Shown piece after piece: positions 16,410 through 28,631 of a stretch of 64,000 bases of DNA. Both the position numbers and the translations under genes were made by a program. The stretch is from JBJXHG01 sp046160865 (GTDB taxonomy: Bacteria; Planctomycetota; UBA1135; GCA-002686595): NCBI GenBank assembly GCA_046160865.1, contig JBJXHG010000040.1:1-64000 (forward strand). Reading direction: 5' to 3'. Numbering within the stretch: the first letter of the stretch is position 1; each line of letters begins with the position of its first letter. The notes under the pieces are model-generated. The model ran no database searches. It worked only from the letters and a program-made list of their open reading frames with translations, and was not told the origin of the DNA.

Positions 16410-18227
16410 TCACTCCCTCCAGGTGCTCGTGTAGACCTCGGCGAGCGACGTCTCCCCAGCGAGTGCCTTGTGAATGCCGTCCTCGCGCAACGTGATCATG
16501 CCCTCGGTCCGCGCCAGCGTGCGCAACTCGCTCGCCTCGCGCCCGAAGCGGATCATCTCCGCGAGCTCGGGGTTCACGAGCAGGATCTCGTACAGCCGCA
16601 GGCGTCCGCGAAAGCCCGTGTTCGCGCACTCGGCGCAGCCGCGTCCCTCGAAGAACGGGCCGTCGTCGTTGCGCAAGCCCAAGCGATCGAGGATCTCCGG
16701 ACGCGGATCGGCGCCGCGCTTGCAGTGCGGACACAAGCGCCGCACGAGTCGCTGCGAGATCACGCCGCGCAGGGCGTCGGACACGTGAAACGGCGGTACG
16801 CCCAAGTCGCACAACCGTCGCGGAACGTCGACAGTCGACAGCGCGCCCATCGACGCGAGCACGAGATGGCCCGAGTTCGCCGTTTCGAGCGCGACCTCGC
16901 CCGACTCCGCGTCGCGCACCTCGTCGATCAGGAGCACGTCCGGGTCCTGTCGCACGGCGGCACGCAGGCCACGCACGAACCCGAGCCCGGCGCGACGATC
17001 GATCGAGATCTGCGTGATCCCTTCGAGCGCCTGCTCCACGGGATCCTCCACCGTGACGATCTTGCGACGCGGCGACTGCAAGTGTTGCGCGAGCGCATAG
17101 AGCGTCGTCGTGCGTCCGTGTCCCGGCGGACCGGCGACGATGACGAGTCCGTCGCCGCACTCGATCATGCGGCTCACGCTCGCGAGATCCGTCGCGCGCA
17201 GCCCGAGTTCCTCCACGCCGAGCGGCTTGCGCGCCAGATCGCGCAGCTTCACGACAGCGGACTCGCCGCTCAGGGACGGAACGGTCGAGACGAGCAAGTC
17301 GACGGGATGTCCACGGATCTCCGCACGTGCTTGACCCCGCTGCGGGCGGTTGCACACGGCTGGATCCAAGTTCGCGAGCGCCTTGAGGCGCGCGAGCATC
17401 GGCCGGAGCCAGCCGCGCGCGAGACACACGCGCTCGGTCATCCCACCGTCGACCCGGAAGCGGACTTGCACGCCTTGCGGCTTCGGCTCGAAGTGAATGC
17501 TCGCCGCGGGCGCGACGAACGCTTCGTCGAGGAGCGCCCGCACCATCTGCACCACGTCCTCGTCGGAGCGCAGGCACGCCATGTCGTCGTCGGACTCGGC
17601 CGGAATCTCGAGACGCACTTGATCGCCCGCGCGCCCGGTCTCCGTCTCGACCGTCGGATCGCTCGACGCCGCGATCGGCGGGGCGGGCTTGCGGAAGAGG
17701 GTCTCGATGCACTCCTCGATGTGCGCCGGCTCCGCATGCACGGCGAACACCGGACAGTTCAAGTGCACGCTGATCGCGTCGACGTTGTAGATCTCCGTCG
17801 GGTCCTCCATCGCGACCGTCACGATGCCGGCGACCCGGTTGACCGCCACCGCTTGGAAGCTGCGCGAGCGCTCTTCGCCGAGCAATTCGGCGACGTCGCG
17901 CTGCACGATCCACGGCGTCAGATGGATGCAGTGGATCTTGCCCTGCGCGCGCAGCGCGTTCGCGAGATCCGATTGCGTGACCAAGTGCAGCGCAACGAGC
18001 GCTTGACCGAGTTTGATGCCGCGCTCCTGGCGAAAGTCGAGCGCGGCCTCGAGCTCGGCCGCCGTGATCAACCCTTCGGCGATCAGGAGCTCGCCGAGCG
18101 GCGTGCGCTTCTGGATGGGATAGCTCGTGGCTTTCACGGTCGAATGGAAGACGATTGCGCGCGGAAACGCCGTCACCACGTGGGCGGGTCCTGCGAACGT
18201 CCGGCTTGATATCGGAGCGCGATCCAT
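16410..18227 (-). CDS. PilB/GspE-like secretion ATPase with altered Walker A motif
   Basis: The protein (605 residues from the chosen ATG) has the T2SSE N-terminal domain (LGELLIAEGLITAAELEAAL, then KLGQALVALHLVTQSDLA), a second domain with FEPKPQGVQVRFRVDGGM, and a C-terminal ATPase core. The core keeps the Asp box VTVEDPVEQ and two CxxC pairs (CPHC and CAEC) for zinc. Walker A reads GPPGHGRTTT, with Arg (about residue 372) where Lys is nearly invariant; Walker B reads LLIDEVRD in place of the usual GEIRD, and the His box GHLVLASMGA lacks the HTN end. It may not hydrolyse ATP normally. GTG codons at 18179, 18176 and 18137 are alternative starts. It forms an operon with the response regulator. 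Confidence 0.85.
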   Translation of the reverse strand: MDRAPISSRTFAGPAHVVTAFPRAIVFHSTVKATSYPIQKRTPLGELLIAEGLITAAELEAALDFRQERGIKLGQALVALHLVTQSDLANALRAQGKIHCIHLTPWIVQRDVAELLGEERSRSFQAVAVNRVAGIVTVAMEDPTEIYNVDAISVHLNCPVFAVHAEPAHIEECIETLFRKPAPPIAASSDPTVETETGRAGDQVRLEIPAESDDDMACLRSDEDVVQMVRALLDEAFVAPAASIHFEPKPQGVQVRFRVDGGMTERVCLARGWLRPMLARLKALANLDPAVCNRPQRGQARAEIRGHPVDLLVSTVPSLSGESAVVKLRDLARKPLGVEELGLRATDLASVSRMIECGDGLVIVAGPPGHGRTTTLYALAQHLQSPRRKIVTVEDPVEQALEGITQISIDRRAGLGFVRGLRAAVRQDPDVLLIDEVRDAESGEVALETANSGHLVLASMGALSTVDVPRRLCDLGVPPFHVSDALRGVISQRLVRRLCPHCKRGADPRPEILDRLGLRNDDGPFFEGRGCAECANTGFRGRLRLYEILLVNPELAEMIRFGREASELRTLARTEGMITLREDGIHKALAGETSLAEVYTSTWRE

Positions 18228-18320
18228 CCCTGGTTGAGCACGCGGCGGCGTACGTGCGCGTTTGCCTGAGCTCGCACGTGGGGCTATCCTTCGACCGCAA
18301 CGAGCCGCCCCGCTTCCGAC

Positions 18321-19115
18321 GTGCCCCCGCCGGTTCCGAATCCAAACGTCGAGCGCTCGCCGGCGGCCACGCCGCGCGCCGGCAGTCCGCCGCGGATCGT
18401 CTGTACCGTCCCGACGTACAACGAGAGCGGGAACATTCTTCCGCTTTGCCGCGCGCTCCTCGCGCTGCGCCCGGACCTCGAAGTGATCGTGATCGACGAC
18501 CATTCGCCCGACGGCACCTGGCAGATCGTCGGCGAAGCGGCCAAGACCGAGCCGCGCCTCCATTTGATCGACCGGCGCTCCGATCGCGGGCGCGGGCGAT
18601 CGGGACGCGACGGATTCGTCGCCGCCCTACAACGCGGAGCGCAGATCGTCGTCGAGATGGACGCCGACTTTTCTCACGATCCCGCCTATGTTCCGACGCT
18701 CGTCGCCGAGCTCGAGGCAAGCGCCCCCGCGGTCGGGCTCGTCCTCGGCAGCCGCTCGATCTCCGGCGGACGCGATGCGGATCGCGGCTTCGTCCGCCGA
18801 TCGATCACGAAGGCCGCGAATCTCTACATCCGCATGCTGCTGGGCGTGCGCGTGCGCGACTGCAACTCGGGCTTTCGCTGCTGGAGCCGCCGCACGCTCG
18901 AGACGATTCGCGTCGAGAACGCGTTCTCGCCGGGTCCGGCGATCGTGCAGGAGCTCTTGTTCAAGACCGCGCGCGCCGGCATCGGGATCACCGAAGTGCC
19001 GATCCAGTTCGCGAACCGTCGTCACGGCGAATCGACACTGACGATGCGACTCTTGCTGCAGGGCTACACGACCGTACTGAAGCTGCGCTGGATGAGCGTC
19101 TGCGGCAAGCTCTGA
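18321..19115 (+). CDS. GT2 polyprenyl-phosphate sugar transferase (dolichol-phosphate mannosyltransferase-like)
   Basis: The 264-residue protein is a family 2 glycosyltransferase of the Dpm1 type. After a Pro-rich N-terminus it has CTVPTYNESGNILPL, VIVIDDHSPDGTW (nucleotide-binding Asp pair), VEMDADFSHDP (the DxD metal site) and FANRRHGESTLTM near the end. There is no C-terminal membrane helix pair, as in soluble Dpm1. It would move a sugar, commonly mannose, from a nucleotide sugar to polyprenyl phosphate at the inner membrane face. The GTG start has no clear ribosome-binding site. It is five bases upstream of a polytopic protein that could use the lipid-linked sugar. Confidence 0.85.
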   Translation: MPPPVPNPNVERSPAATPRAGSPPRIVCTVPTYNESGNILPLCRALLALRPDLEVIVIDDHSPDGTWQIVGEAAKTEPRLHLIDRRSDRGRGRSGRDGFVAALQRGAQIVVEMDADFSHDPAYVPTLVAELEASAPAVGLVLGSRSISGGRDADRGFVRRSITKAANLYIRMLLGVRVRDCNSGFRCWSRRTLETIRVENAFSPGPAIVQELLFKTARAGIGITEVPIQFANRRHGESTLTMRLLLQGYTTVLKLRWMSVCGKL

Positions 19116-19119
19116 CGCG

Positions 19120-21219
19120 ATGAAGCGGCTCTCGTTCGACGGGCGCGGCGGCCTCATCGGTGCGCTGATCGCGTACGCGCTCGTGCGCGGCTCGATCCTC
19201 TGGACCGCCTTCGATTCGACCGCGATGCCGATGTACGAGCTGTTCCCGATGGGAACGCTTGCGGAGCTCGTGCGGCGCGGCGTGTCGCTGCCACTCTCGT
19301 ACCTCTACGACAACGCAGCCGGTCAGCTCTTGATCGGTCTGCTCACCGTCCCGTACTTCGCGATCCTCGGCCCGTCGTACCTCGCGTTGAAGCTCGTGCC
19401 GTTCACGCTCGGCGCGCTCACGCTGGTTCTCGTGTGGTCGCTCCTGCGCAAGAACTTCTCGCCGCGCGCGGGCGCACTCGGCGCGTGGCTGTTCGCGCTC
19501 GGCCCCCCGACGATCGTCAAGTACTCGTTGATGAACTCCGGGAACCACTTCGAGAACCTGTTCTTCACGACGCTCGCGCTCGTGTGCTTCTATCGATTCC
19601 ACCGCGAGCCCGAACGCATGCGCTGGCTCTTTCTCAGCGGGGTGACCGCGGGACTCGCGCTGTTCGTGTTCCTCGGTGCGCTGATTCCGATCGCGCTCTG
19701 CGCCGGCGTGCACGCCGGTGTGCGCGGCCTGCGGCGCACGCTGCGCGACTTGCGCTGCGCGGCGCCCGGCTTCGCGGTCGGCATCGCGCCGCTCGTGTGG
19801 ATCAATATCGCGTCCGGCGCGCGCGGCGTCGGCTTTTTGCAGTCGAAGTTCGGCGGTACGCGAGCCGCGGCGGGTTCCGAAAGCGTCTCGACACGTGTGG
19901 TTCGTTTCCTGCTCGAGGACCTACCCGTGTCGACCGTGTACGAGTCGCTCGGAGCGATCGGCGCGAGCGTCTTCTCCGCGCTCTTCCTGGGTGCATTCCT
20001 CGTCGCATACGCGACGAGCTTGCCGAGCGCGTTCGGCGGCCTCGTCACGCTCGCACGCGGCCTCTTCGACTCCACGTCGGATTCGCGCGCGCGCTTCGAC
20101 CGCGCGAAGCTCGTGCCGTTCGTCTTGTACTTGCCGTTCGCGGCACTCGCGTTCGGCGTGTCGAACTTCCGCATCGGCGGACACGCCCCGCCGATCGTGG
20201 TCGCCGGCTATCGCTACTTCCTCCCGCACTTGCTCTTCGCGCTCGTGCTCGTCGCGATCGTCGCTGCGCGCTGGATCGAGCGCGGTGGCGCACGGCGCAT
20301 CGCTGGCGTGCTGCTCGCGGCCGCGCCGCTGTGCGCGGGGACGTCGAATCTCGCGCTCATCGACTGGACGTTCACACAGACGGACCTCGGACGCCGCTAC
20401 ACGGGTTACAACCTTGGCGGCGTCGGACGCGCGCTGATCGCCAGTCGCAACGCGCTGTCGCGCGAGCAGATCCTGACGCACCTGTCGACGTTTCCACCAT
20501 TCTTGCGGCACCGCGTCGCAGGCTCGATCGGCTTCAATCTCGGCACGCAGCAGATCGAGCACGCGCGCAGCGAGCATCCCGACGGCGCGCCGATCGACTT
20601 GCGCGCGTTGGTAGAGGGCTACCCGGAGGATCTGCACGTCGATCTCGCGCGCGGGCTCGGAGCGGCGCTGCGCTTCTCGGCGGCGACCGGATCCGGCGCC
20701 GAGGACGAGCTCGCGCGCGGACTGCGTGCCGCGCACGCGTCCGACCCAACGCTCGCGCTCGCCGTGGCCGAAGGCACGTGCATGGCCGGCGTCGAGCCGC
20801 CGATGGTGTCGCTCGTGCCCTTCATCTTCGCGGGCAACGCGCGGCTGCTCGCGGCGAGCGAGCCCGCGTTTCGCGACGCGAGCGCGCGCGGCTGCGGTTT
20901 GTACTGCGGCCGCTTGCTCGCGCGCGGCATCGAGAGCGATCGTCGCGCCATCGAGACCTGGCTTTCCGGTCGCGACGCGCAGGTGTACTTCGGAATGGGT
21001 GCGGGTGCGGCTGACGGAGTCGAGCCTGCACGCGCGCCGCGCGAGTGGCGCGCGCTCGTGCCCGAATCCATGCGCGCCGACTTCTGTCGCGGCTTCGGCA
21101 CGGGACTGCGTCACATGTACGGTCGGCACGCGCGCGAGAAGGCCGCGCTGCTCGGCCACGAGCGCACGGCGGAAGAGGAACGCGCATTCCTCCAAGGCAT
21201 CGACGGCGGCGGACACTGA
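19120..21219 (+). CDS. Polytopic glycosyltransferase-like membrane protein
   Basis: The 699-residue protein has about ten hydrophobic segments in residues 10-430 (for example GLIGALIAYALVRGSILW, LLIGLLTVPYFAILGPSYLA and LVAIVAARWIERG), followed by a soluble helical region of about 250 residues with repeated short helices. An acidic-aromatic motif early in the first loop (AFDSTAMPMYELFPMG) sits where GT-C (GT39/PMT-like) enzymes have catalytic Asp residues; this match is loose. Directly following a Dpm1-like gene, it may transfer a sugar from polyprenyl phosphate to a periplasmic acceptor. I cannot name the family with certainty. The stop codon lies within a small GCGGAC/GTCCGC hairpin. Confidence 0.65.
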   Translation: MKRLSFDGRGGLIGALIAYALVRGSILWTAFDSTAMPMYELFPMGTLAELVRRGVSLPLSYLYDNAAGQLLIGLLTVPYFAILGPSYLALKLVPFTLGALTLVLVWSLLRKNFSPRAGALGAWLFALGPPTIVKYSLMNSGNHFENLFFTTLALVCFYRFHREPERMRWLFLSGVTAGLALFVFLGALIPIALCAGVHAGVRGLRRTLRDLRCAAPGFAVGIAPLVWINIASGARGVGFLQSKFGGTRAAAGSESVSTRVVRFLLEDLPVSTVYESLGAIGASVFSALFLGAFLVAYATSLPSAFGGLVTLARGLFDSTSDSRARFDRAKLVPFVLYLPFAALAFGVSNFRIGGHAPPIVVAGYRYFLPHLLFALVLVAIVAARWIERGGARRIAGVLLAAAPLCAGTSNLALIDWTFTQTDLGRRYTGYNLGGVGRALIASRNALSREQILTHLSTFPPFLRHRVAGSIGFNLGTQQIEHARSEHPDGAPIDLRALVEGYPEDLHVDLARGLGAALRFSAATGSGAEDELARGLRAAHASDPTLALAVAEGTCMAGVEPPMVSLVPFIFAGNARLLAASEPAFRDASARGCGLYCGRLLARGIESDRRAIETWLSGRDAQVYFGMGAGAADGVEPARAPREWRALVPESMRADFCRGFGTGLRHMYGRHAREKAALLGHERTAEEERAFLQGIDGGGH

Positions 21220-21269
21220 CGTCCGCGCCAATGCGAGCACCGATGGATTGCGGGTCGCGCGCGCGACGC

Positions 21270-22274
21270 TCAGGGCTTGCGCGCGCGCAACGTGATACGC
21301 GCCGGCGGCAACAACCGGTGACGCATCCCGAAGTCGAGCGTCGAAAACACCGCGCGCAAGCAGTGCGTCCGCAGATCGGCGTGTCGCGCCTTGAACAGGT
21401 GCGCGGGCAATGGCACGGAGCCTTCGACGCTCTCGATCTCGAGCCCAGCACGACGAATCACGTCGCACAGCGTCGTCCGATCGAACTCGAGGATGTGGTA
21501 CGGATGTCCGCTGTCCGACTCCGCGTCCATCTTCAGGATACGCACGAGCTCTCGGCCGAGGAATCGGCGCGGCACGCCGCGTTGCGCCGCGAGCAGCGCG
21601 CGGAACCAGGGCGAATTGACGTACGACGGAACGATCACGACGAGGAGTCCTCCGGCGCGCAACAACAGGCCGAGCTTGCGCACCACCGCGACCGGATCCG
21701 TCGTGTGCTCGAGCACGTTGTCCGCGTACGCGACGTCGAACGACGCAGTGGGCCAAGGGGCCTCCATCAAGTCCCCGTGATGGATCTCGAGGCCGAGCTC
21801 GCGGCGCGCGTACTCCGTGGCCGACGGCGAGAGCTCGATGCCGCGCACGCGAAAACCCGCACGCCGCGCGCCCTCGAGGAAGAATCCACCCGCGCTTCCG
21901 AGCTCGAGTAGATCGCCGGCCTTGCCGACGGCGCGTGCGAGCTCGCGCGCGGTCGCCTCGTACTGCGCGACGAGCTCCGTGCGCCTGGTGAAATAGTTCT
22001 CTGTCTCGACGCCGAGGTTGTAGCCCTCGGTGTAGTAGTCGGGATCGTCGTACATCCGCCCGAGCGTGCGGCCGTCGGGGCGCGGTGAGACGTACACGAG
22101 CCCGCACGGACAGCGCACGAGCGGAAAGCGCACGCCGGAGATCGAGTACATGTCCGCGCGGTAGGCGCGCGGCTCGTCGCGGCCGCAGACCGGGCACGCC
22201 ACGTGCTCCGGATGGACGTCGCGCGCATCGATGCGAAAGGGCGCCGAGCTCGGCGTCGCGAACACGTCGTTCAT
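21270..22274 (-). CDS. Class I SAM-dependent methyltransferase with N-terminal zinc-ribbon
   Basis: The 334-residue protein starts with a ribbon-like segment (ACPVCGRDEP and VRCPCGLVYVSPRPDG), then the SAM-binding domain: motif I LLELGSAGGFFLEGA, motif II GIELSPSATEYA, DLMEAPWPTASFDVAYADNVLEH and a GGLLVVIVPS strand. The Methyltransf_23/13 branch with such CxxC heads usually acts on sugars or small metabolites. It is convergent with the glycosyltransferase-like gene and divergent from the molybdopterin oxidoreductase gene. Its genomic place suggests glycan modification, which is inference. The substrate is unknown. Confidence 0.83.
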   Translation of the reverse strand: MNDVFATPSSAPFRIDARDVHPEHVACPVCGRDEPRAYRADMYSISGVRFPLVRCPCGLVYVSPRPDGRTLGRMYDDPDYYTEGYNLGVETENYFTRRTELVAQYEATARELARAVGKAGDLLELGSAGGFFLEGARRAGFRVRGIELSPSATEYARRELGLEIHHGDLMEAPWPTASFDVAYADNVLEHTTDPVAVVRKLGLLLRAGGLLVVIVPSYVNSPWFRALLAAQRGVPRRFLGRELVRILKMDAESDSGHPYHILEFDRTTLCDVIRRAGLEIESVEGSVPLPAHLFKARHADLRTHCLRAVFSTLDFGMRHRLLPPARITLRARKP

Positions 22275-22350
22275 CGCGCGGATGCTAGCACGCGTGCTCC
22301 GCGAGGGAACGCTCGTCGCGCCGCGGACGGGCCGCTATCCTCCTCGCCGC

Positions 22351-24603
22351 ATGAGTTCCGGTACGCGCGCATTCCGATCGTGGATCCCCTTCGGTCTTTC
22401 CAGCACGAAGCCCAAGCACTTTCGCGACATGCTGCGCATCGCGTGGGAGAACCGCGACAACCTCGCGTACGCCTGGCGCGTGCTGACGCGCGGCGTATGC
22501 GACGGATGCGCGCTCGGCACGACGGGGCTCTCCGATTGGACGATCGACGGCACGCACCTGTGCATGGTGCGCCTCGAGCTGCTCCGGCTCAACACGATGC
22601 CGGCGCAAGCGCACGACGCGCTCGCCGACGTCGAGCGGTTGCGACGGATGACGTCGAAGGAGCTGCGCGCGCTCGGCCGCATTCCGTATCCGATGCGGCG
22701 CCGACGCGGCGAATCCGGGTTCTCGCGCGTCGCGTGGGACGAATTGTGGCGCGACGTCGGCGCGCGCTGGCGGACGTTCGATCCCGCGCGCACGGCGATG
22801 TACGTCACGAGCCGCGGCATCACGAACGAGGTCTACTACACCGCGCAGAAGGTGATGCGCTACCTCGGCTCGAACAACGTCGACAACTCCGCGCGCTTGT
22901 GTCACTCCCCCAGCACGAGCGGTCTCAAGTCGACGATCGGTGTCGCGGCGACGACGTGCTCGTACCGCGACTGGTACGACGCCGAGCTGATCGTGTTCCT
23001 CGGCTCGAACCCGGCGAACGACCAGCCGGTCACGACCAAGTACCTCGCCGCCGCGCGCAAGCGCGGCGCGCGTGTGCTCTCCGTCAACGCCTACCGCGAG
23101 CCCGGCTTCGAGCGCTACTGGATCCCTTCCGATCTCGACTCCGCGCTGTTCGGCACGCAACTGTGCGATCGCACCTTCCTCGTGCGTGTCGGCGGCGACC
23201 TCGCGTTTCTCAACGCGACCGCGAAGGTCTTGATCGCGCGCGGTGCGGTGCGCACGGACTTCATCGCGGCGGCAACGGAAGGCTACGAGACGCTGTGTGC
23301 GACGCTCGACGCACAATCGATGGACGAGTTGCTCGCGCAAGCGGGAGTCTCGCTCGCGGAGGTCGAGGGCTTCGCCGAGGAGCTCGCGCGTGCCGACCGC
23401 GGCGTGCTCGTTTGGTCGATGGGCATCACGCAGCACCAGCACGGCGCCGACACGGTGCGCGCGATCGCGAACCTCGGCCTCTTGCGCGAATACGTCGGTC
23501 GCCCGGGCACGGGCTTGATGCCGATCCGCGGCCACTCCGGCGTGCAAGGTGGCGCAGAGATGGGCGCGTATGCGACCGCGCTGCCCGGAGGTGTGCCCAT
23601 CGACGCGGCGAGCGCGCGCCACTTCAGCGACTTGTGGGGTTTCGACGTTCCGTCGGCGCCGGGGCTCGCAACGGTGGATGTCCTGGAGGCGGCAGCGCGC
23701 AACGAGATCGACGGGCTGTACTGCATCGGCGGCAACTTCCTCGAGACGTTGCCCGAGCCAGCGCGGGTCGAGCGCGCGTTGCACGCGATTCCGCTGCGCG
23801 TCTTCAGCGACCTGGTGGTCACCTCCCAGATGCTCGTCGAGCCGAAGGAGAGCGTGTACTTGTTGCCCGCGCGCACACGCTACGAGCAGAAGGACGGCGG
23901 CACGGAGACGACGACGGAGCGGCGCGTGATCTTCTCGCCGTACATCCCTGGCCACGATGTGGGTGAAGCGCGATCGGAGTGGGAGATGTTGCTCGACTTC
24001 GCGCGCGCGGTGGATCCAACGCGCTACGACAAGGTGCACTTCGAGAGCGGCGCCGCGATCCGCGCCGACATCGAACGCGCGGTGCCGTTCTACCGCGGCA
24101 TCGCCGCGCTCTCGAAGCAAGGCGATCAGTTCCAGTGGGGCGGCGCGCTCCTCTGCACCGACCGCCGCTTCCCGACGAGCGACGGTCGCGCGCACTTCCA
24201 GCCGGTGCGTGTCCCGTTGGATCAACGGGGGCGCGCGGGCGCGCGCACAGCCGACACGTTCGTTCTCGCGACGCGACGCGGCAAGCAGTTCAACTCGATG
24301 ATCCACCGCGATCGCGATCCGTTGACGGGCGCGTACCGCGACCACGTCTTCATCTGCGCCGCGGATGCCGCGCGCCTGGGGTTGCGCCAAGACGACGCGA
24401 TCCGCCTCGAGAGCGCCGTCGGTTCGTACGACGCGCGCGCGTTCGTCGCGGACGTCGCGCCAGGGACGCTGCAAGGCCACTGGCCGGAAGTGAACATCCT
24501 GATCCCGGCGGGTCGCACCGACCGCGACGGCGGCGTCCCCGACTACAACGTCGAAGTGCGGATTACCCGCGCGCCCGGCGCGAGCGTCTCCCGGACGCAT
24601 TAG
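22351..24603 (+). CDS. YdeP/FdhF-type molybdopterin oxidoreductase
   Basis: The 750-residue protein belongs to the formate dehydrogenase alpha-like family near E. coli YdeP. It has an early CDGCALGTTGLSDW motif, then RIPYPMRRRRGESGFSRVAWDELW, the NSARLCHSPSTSGLKSTIG segment (position of the formate dehydrogenase Sec/Cys region), LGSNPANDQPVTTKY, NLGLLREYVGRPGTGLMPIRGHSGVQG, and a C-terminal molybdopterin-dinucleotide domain (TRRGKQFNSMIHRDRDPLTG). There is no Tat signal, so it is cytoplasmic. Members are poorly characterised; acid resistance and formate chemistry have both been linked to relatives. No maturation gene is adjacent. The ATG chosen begins where family similarity starts. Confidence 0.87.
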   Translation: MSSGTRAFRSWIPFGLSSTKPKHFRDMLRIAWENRDNLAYAWRVLTRGVCDGCALGTTGLSDWTIDGTHLCMVRLELLRLNTMPAQAHDALADVERLRRMTSKELRALGRIPYPMRRRRGESGFSRVAWDELWRDVGARWRTFDPARTAMYVTSRGITNEVYYTAQKVMRYLGSNNVDNSARLCHSPSTSGLKSTIGVAATTCSYRDWYDAELIVFLGSNPANDQPVTTKYLAAARKRGARVLSVNAYREPGFERYWIPSDLDSALFGTQLCDRTFLVRVGGDLAFLNATAKVLIARGAVRTDFIAAATEGYETLCATLDAQSMDELLAQAGVSLAEVEGFAEELARADRGVLVWSMGITQHQHGADTVRAIANLGLLREYVGRPGTGLMPIRGHSGVQGGAEMGAYATALPGGVPIDAASARHFSDLWGFDVPSAPGLATVDVLEAAARNEIDGLYCIGGNFLETLPEPARVERALHAIPLRVFSDLVVTSQMLVEPKESVYLLPARTRYEQKDGGTETTTERRVIFSPYIPGHDVGEARSEWEMLLDFARAVDPTRYDKVHFESGAAIRADIERAVPFYRGIAALSKQGDQFQWGGALLCTDRRFPTSDGRAHFQPVRVPLDQRGRAGARTADTFVLATRRGKQFNSMIHRDRDPLTGAYRDHVFICAADAARLGLRQDDAIRLESAVGSYDARAFVADVAPGTLQGHWPEVNILIPAGRTDRDGGVPDYNVEVRITRAPGASVSRTH

Positions 24604-24690
24604 CATTAAATGGTGCTCGCCCGCGCCGCCGACGTGCACCGGGCCACCAGCACTGTCATGAAACTGCAAACACAGTGTTCGCGCGCGGGT

Positions 24691-24696
24691 CATAAT
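24691..24696 (+). promoter_or_regulatory. Possible -10 box before the giant exported protein gene
   Basis: CATAAT stands out as an AT-rich hexamer in GC-rich DNA, about 40 bases before the start codon. It matches five of six positions of a housekeeping -10 box. No convincing -35 partner is present at the usual distance, so this is only a candidate. Confidence 0.25.
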
Positions 24697-24735
24697 GAAC
24701 CGCCTCGCCCGGCTCCTTCTCGCTCTGACCACCCC

Positions 24736-28282
<3,547 letters not shown>

Positions 28283-28287
<5 letters not shown>

Positions 28288-28306
28288 TCGGGTTCTCCCG
28301 ATCACC
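28283..28306 (+). terminator. Perfect hairpin overlapping the stop codon of the giant exported gene
   Basis: GGTGATCGGG (28283-28292) pairs perfectly with CCCGATCACC (28297-28306) across TTCT. The stop codon lies in the left stem. No U-tract follows. Confidence 0.5.
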
Positions 28307-28626
28307 GCGGATCGGCGGGGCCTGACGCGCCCGCGCGGTCTTCTCGTCCTGTCGCGTGTGCGCGCGACGGGTGTCGGCACGCTCGCAGCAGAACGCAACC
28401 GAACCGCGTTCGCCCCACCGATGGATCGTGATCGCTGGCTGGGTCTCGTGACGCGCGCCGAGCGCGTGTCACGAGCCCGCACTTCTCACCACGTCCGTCG
28501 CGAGGTCGTGCCACATCGTTCGGAGCAACGCGTTGGATCGGAATCGACCCAACAACGCAGCGTCGAACAAGGTGGCGCGACCGCAGCAGGACGTGGTGAG
28601 AAATGCGGGCTAGACCCAGCCAGCGA
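28288..28626. other. Convergent non-coding gap with nested inverted repeats
   Basis: No gene is visible. The gap holds the stop-codon hairpin, a small hairpin (CTCGTGAC at 28445-28452 with GTCACGAG at 28468-28475), repeat A4, and an outer 20-base inverted repeat surrounding A4. Confidence 0.6.
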
Positions 28627-28631
28627 TCACG
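28427..28631. repeat. Nested inverted repeat: element A4 within a 20-base outer pair
   Basis: The outer arms CGTGATCGCTGGCTGGGTCT (28427-28446) and AGACCCAGCCAGCGATCACG (28612-28631) pair perfectly. The inner family A arms are at 28474-28495 and 28590-28611, with one mismatch. The right outer arm overlaps the last bases and stop codon of the minus-strand SPFH gene. The A4 interior matches the reverse complement of A5 with a central deletion and forms its own hairpin (GTTGGATCGG with TCGACCCAAC). Confidence 0.85.
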
